DNA from: Climacteris rufus
Taxonomy: Eukaryota > Chordata > Aves > Passeriformes > Climacteridae
Assembly: GCA_013398175.1 (NCBI GenBank)
Contig: VZRZ01002012.1
Coordinates: 63,154-127,153 of the forward strand
Direction: 5' to 3'
DNA length: 64,000 bases
Shown piece by piece: positions 60,396 to 64,000 of this stretch. The position numbers and the translations under genes were made by a program. Every line of letters starts with the position of its first letter. Position 1 is the stretch's first letter. The notes below the pieces were generated by a model, which was not told the origin of the DNA, did not search any database, and worked only from the letters and a program-made list of their open reading frames with translations.

Positions 60396-60590
60396 ACTGC
60401 AAGATTCTTAGCACTGAATCTGTTGTGCCAGATGCTCTCATTTGACATCAAAACAGGAAGAAACCCAAACTCTACCAGGTGAAGCTGTGCAGGCAGATGA
60501 GCGTCTGAGGCGCGAGGCGCCGTGGTTCCTCAGGGACTGTCCAAATATCAAAGCCAGCGAGTTCCCCAGGCAGCACCGCTTGTGAGACAG
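60390..60590 (+). other. Candidate first exon of an unrecognised + strand transcript
   Basis: Downstream of the CCAAT/GC-box cluster. Two consensus donors occur on the + strand: ACCAG|gtgaag after 60478 and the near-perfect GACAG|gtgagt after 60590. An ATG at 60390 opens a 29-codon frame beginning MRTARFLALNLLCQM up to the first donor; the frame ends at a stop if that donor is not used. No protein family is recognised. It could be a long non-coding RNA exon, a small unknown gene, or chance. Confidence 0.35.
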
Positions 60591-62019
60591 GTGAGTTCCC
60601 ACAGGCAGGGAATTAGCAGAACGTCTGAAGCCAAGCCAGCGTGCTGACAGCCAGAGAGACTGGGCTCTGGCCAAACGTGGCAAGTGTATCCTAGAGCCAC
60701 GATGTGACATGTACATCAGTCATCTCCCCTGGAAAGCTTACAGCAAAGCAGAAATGCCAATTTTCACTGCAAAAAGTGTAAAAATCACCTCATTATTTTA
60801 ATTTGCTATTAAGACTTCTGAGACAGCAAAGACATTTCTGCTGTCTGAGACCACTCAAAGCAATGAGGATTTTCTGTGGTATTCTACCACATTTCCTTTC
60901 AATGTTCACCAGGTTAGCTGGAGACACTTTGTGCAGTGTCACTGAGACTCTACTCAGCTTGGTGAAGCTGACTGGCTCCACAAGAAAAATTACAAATAGT
61001 CAAGGAAGTGGAGTGAGCTGTAGGTGGAAAGTATAGGAAAGCAACTTGAAACAACATGCCCATCATCACCCAATGCAGCTTTAAAATGCACTGGGAATGC
61101 AAGGTAAAGGGCTCCCCCATTGCAATCAGGAGGTTCAAACCAGGATTGAACAGTTCCCTGAGCATACAGCATGCATTTGGAAGTGAATGTTATCTGCTGC
61201 TTAGGTAAGTCCTTCTATTACAGCCCAGCAGTGGATATGGATCTTTTTCACTGAAACTAGAAATACATTTACAGTCACAGCTTGGAGGTGGGAGGAATAT
61301 GCTCTCCCCTGAGACTTGCTCAGCAAGTACAGGTTGGCTGCTGGTTGCTCCCAGGTAATGGCACAGAGTTCAAATCATCAAGCTACCAGGAATACCTGGG
61401 GGCAGTCTCCTGTCATCATAAGACAGACTTGTGCTCGAGCCAACACAACCTTTTTGCAATGTATCCTGCAGACTTGAGATGCAGAACAGCAGCTCTGCCA
61501 ATTCTTTGTATATGGGAGACTTCAGAGAACACCTTGTAACATGTTACTGCATAAGCAGGTTTGGGCTGCTGTCTTGATTGTGAAAAAAAAGGAATATTAC
61601 TAAAATTTTTCAGCAAAAAGAACAGTGCATTTGAGAGTATGTTTTAGGTGTGCATTTGTATACCTATAGTCATATACATATAAAAAGAGGGGAGAGAGTA
61701 ATATCCAGGAATATGAAGAAAACTGTGTGATAGAAAACTGCAGATATGTCCAAATAAAGCCTACCTCTAGTGAAATGCCTCAATGCTCTTTTGCTTTCCA
61801 GAGAATACAGCAGCACTGTAAGCCAAAATTTTTTGCTGTCTTTACCACCTTTAGAACTGCAGTTTCTGGCTTCTCAGTCAAGCTTGCATGTATATTTTAA
61901 ATGTTTATTCAGTGTCAAGCACTTTTACATAGGCTTTGTAGTACACAGAAATTCTGCCAACACAGTTCTTGTCCATCACAGTTGCTCAGTCACTGCCCTG
62001 ATTCCTGGCAAATATTTCA
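60396..62019. other. Region after the CpG segment, no gene recognised
   Basis: Returns to moderate AT content. An AATAAA at 61753-61758 on the + strand could end a transcript from the promoter-like segment. No conserved coding block was identified. Confidence 0.6.
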
Positions 62020-62021
62020 GT

Positions 62022-62150
62022 TGTGAGGGACCTACGACAACCACCTACTCCAAGTGCCTGACCAATCCAGGGTTGGACAAAAGCTACAAAAGCATGTTGT
62101 CAGGGGCGTTCTCCAACCCTGACAGGCTTGGGGACAGCGAGGTGGCCTCT
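62022..62150 (-). mobile_element. Probable CR1 fragment, reverse orientation
   Basis: Words such as gagggacctacgacaaccac, caatccagggttggacaaaa and tgttgtcaggggcgttctcc, then aaccctgacaggcttgggg, resemble the reverse complement of CR1 3' sequence (...tccaa.cctcttgaacactgacaggc.tgggg). Strongly diverged; subfamily and ends are uncertain. Confidence 0.45.
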
Positions 62151-62619
62151 GCACTCGCCCAGCATGGCAGTGGCAGAGCCCCCAGGCTCAGGAGCTGGCA
62201 CAGGCAGGGCTGAGGCTGGCACTGCTGCAGTGAGTTGGTCCCTGCTCCACCAGCACACGGAGCAAGGGCTGCCCAGGCCCAGGAGAGCTGAGCAGCTGCA
62301 CAGAACACCCTGAGCTGCATCCCCTCTGCCCATCCTGCTGGCACCTGGGGTGTTCCTCAGTGACCCATCCATTCCTACGGCCCTGGCAGGACACAGTTCT
62401 CTCTGGTCTATCAAAGCAGCCTGAAGCTCAAGAGCGTGGGGAATCCAGGGAAGGTTCCAGGGAAAAGCAAGTGTCCAATGCCATGTGGGGACAACACCTG
62501 GCTGCTTTACACACAGAGATCCCATAAACACTTTGGTCTGGGATTTTTAATGGGTTGGTTGTTTGGATTGTTTTGTTTGTTTAATTTGTTTGTTTTTACC
62601 AATTACTGGCCTTTGCATT

Positions 62620-62865
62620 TGTCCTGGTTCTTGCTGGAACAGGGGTAATTTTTGCAGTAGTGGTGAGCAACTATATGTGAATTGTACACTCTGCTGTTAG
62701 TATTGCTGTTGTTACTGTTCCTTCTCTTACTTCACTGCTGTTTCCAGTAAATTGTTCTTATCTCAACACGTGATCTTTACCTTTGTGTGCCTCCAGTTCT
62801 CATCTCCAGCCCTCTCCACAGGAAGGGGTGTGAGAACAGCATGGTGCTCTGGGATATTTCAGTGG
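62620..62865 (+). mobile_element. Degenerate solo LTR of an avian endogenous retrovirus
   Basis: It begins TGTCCTGGTTCTTGCTGGAA and then CAGGGGTAATTTT, close to the common avian ERV LTR start (TGTCCTGGTTTCGGCTGGGA). Further on it has ccagtaaattgttcttatct, then caacacgtgatctttacctt, matching the LTR poly(A)/R-region word group (taaactgttcttatctcaac, ccacgagttttcttac). A decayed 3' part follows (ggggtgtgagaacagcatgg, tgctctggg). The middle is shorter than in intact LTRs. No gag, pol or env sequence adjoins it, so it is an old solo LTR. Confidence 0.7.
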
Positions 62866-63840
62866 GGACACAAAATTGGGAATACCATTCTTAAACCACA
62901 ACAGCATTGCAGAGCAGAGGTGCCTGAAGATCCAATCCATCTAGAAACCTCTGCAAGGCCTTGTCCCTCCAGAGTGGACATACTTCCCACCAAAATGGTG
63001 CAGGGCTGTGGGCCCTCGCTGCACCAGTTACACAACCTAACTCCAGGAACAGTGTCCTGCACAGAGGAAAGTGCCTGTCACTGGAAACTGTGATTCTGTT
63101 CTTTACACAGCTAAGCCAATTGCTCCAAGACAGAAAAAGCCATTCACCAAGAAGAGGATCAGCCCAGCAGGAACGCCGGAGGTGATAAAACCCCAGCAGT
63201 AACACAAATGACACCACAGAAGGACCACAGGGCACAGCACTGCTGACACTTTCATGCAGATTTGCTGTACTTTCACATGTGACTGAACACTCAGGTTTTC
63301 TATGCAGGCTGCTAGTTAGTTGCACTTACCAAGAGCAGCAAGAGACTGGGAAAATCAGTTTCTACAGAAAGCCTGAGGCCCCTTTTCCAAGACGGTCTCA
63401 CAGTATCTGCCTCAAGCAATTTAACAACTGTCTTGGAAGACAATACTCTTTGCCTTGAAAGGGAAAAGTCAACTTTGATGGAAATAGGATAAAACTCCAA
63501 ATTAAGGCAAATTTACAAGAGCTCAAACTGCAGTCACAACATTTTCTTCAAAGCAGCTTGTGCATTCCCAAGTTGTGCCTTTGTTACCTGATATTCTGTA
63601 TTACCAAGTGCATGTTTGCTTTTCATTATAGTTCTAAGCCAATATTGGTACTGGCACACAAGTTAAACTTGATGACAGCAATTTTTTATCAGCTGTATAA
63701 ATAATCTGATAAAAAGTAAATCGAGTGTGAAAGAAAGCAAATGTATTGTAGTCCTTAGAAGAGCAACTTGATTTCCATGTTAACCATGAATACAATTTTA
63801 ATAACCCAGCAATACAATAAAGGAATGACCAAACACAACG
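62866..63840. other. Intergenic sequence before the LPIN2 3' end
   Basis: No gene, repeat family or strong motif recognised. Confidence 0.65.
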
Positions 63841-63844
63841 AGAA

Positions 63845-64000
63845 TTTTTACTTTAAGTCTGTTTATTGTGATAACATTGTTCCAAACACCAATAAACATT
63901 GCACTGAAGTGTGGGTTGCTGTACCCAAGACAGTCCAGTCTTAACAAAAACCACTGTATTGGTATGATCACAGATTTGACATTTTAAACACACTACCTTA
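63845..64000 (-). other. LPIN2: Probable 3' UTR end of LPIN2 (minus strand, continues beyond window)
   Basis: In the conserved SMCHD1-EMILIN2-LPIN2 order the next gene is LPIN2 (lipin-2, a phosphatidate phosphatase and nuclear co-regulator), transcribed toward EMILIN2. The minus strand here carries a well-formed poly(A) site and AT-rich UTR-like sequence. No lipin coding sequence lies in the window, so the gene name rests on synteny alone. Confidence 0.5.
63862..63867 (-). terminator. LPIN2: Poly(A) signal AATAAA on the minus strand, probable LPIN2 end
   Basis: The + strand TTTATT reads AATAAA on the minus strand. A GT-rich downstream element (tcgttgtgtttggtcatt on the minus strand) lies about 20-37 bases further on, at 63825-63842, the expected spacing for cleavage between them. 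Confidence 0.6.

Noticed and set aside
61125..61145. gttcaaacc resembling a tRNA B box
   Set aside because: No A box at the right distance and no cloverleaf can be drawn.
62100..62531. 143-codon minus-strand frame and overlapping + frames
   Set aside because: GC-rich sequence at and after a decayed CR1, open on several frames at once, without recognisable domains.
63885..63905. GTGCAAT on the minus strand, a miR-25/92-type seed match in the presumed LPIN2 3' UTR
   Set aside because: A seven-base match is expected by chance at this frequency and the UTR itself is inferred.
1..64000. CRISPR arrays, phage or bacterial defence systems
   Set aside because: The window is vertebrate nuclear DNA with split genes; no regularly spaced repeats or prokaryotic operons are present.

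Overview
This is vertebrate, almost certainly avian, nuclear DNA. Genes are split into short exons with GT-AG introns. The repeats include several CR1 LINE 3' ends of the bird/reptile type and one decayed LTR whose ends resemble widespread avian endogenous-retrovirus LTRs. No bacterial-style operons, phage, CRISPR arrays or tRNA genes were seen. The gene order matches the SMCHD1 - EMILIN2 - LPIN2 block of human 18p11.32, so this is an ordinary syntenic chromosomal segment.

Layout: (1) 1-5.3 kb holds the last five coding exons and 3' UTR of SMCHD1 on the + strand. (2) 5.3-24.4 kb is a gene-poor interval with only simple repeats that I can identify. (3) 24.4-57.9 kb is EMILIN2 on the + strand. 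All eight coding exons can be followed with compatible splice phases, giving a predicted protein of about 1,072 residues: signal peptide, EMI domain, long coiled coil, proline-rich/collagen-like linker and C-terminal gC1q domain. A CpG-rich 5' end contains one undetermined base that breaks the frame inside the signal-peptide exon. Intron 6 carries two CR1 copies and intron 2 one. (4) 57.9-63.8 kb lies between EMILIN2 and the next gene. It holds an unexpected CpG-rich, CCAAT/GC-box/YY1-like promoter-type segment at about 59.92-60.40 kb, followed by consensus + strand splice donors. This is the best candidate for an undescribed transcription unit. A probable CR1 relic and a solo LTR follow. (5) A good minus-strand poly(A) signal at about 63.86 kb is best explained as the 3' end of LPIN2, converging on EMILIN2; no LPIN2 coding sequence is present.

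SMCHD1 is a nuclear chromatin silencing ATPase. EMILIN2 is a secreted extracellular-matrix glycoprotein. LPIN2, by synteny, is a phosphatidate phosphatase. They are neighbours by conserved synteny and do not form a pathway. Calls rest on recognising the translated exons and splice sites by eye; no alignment was run.
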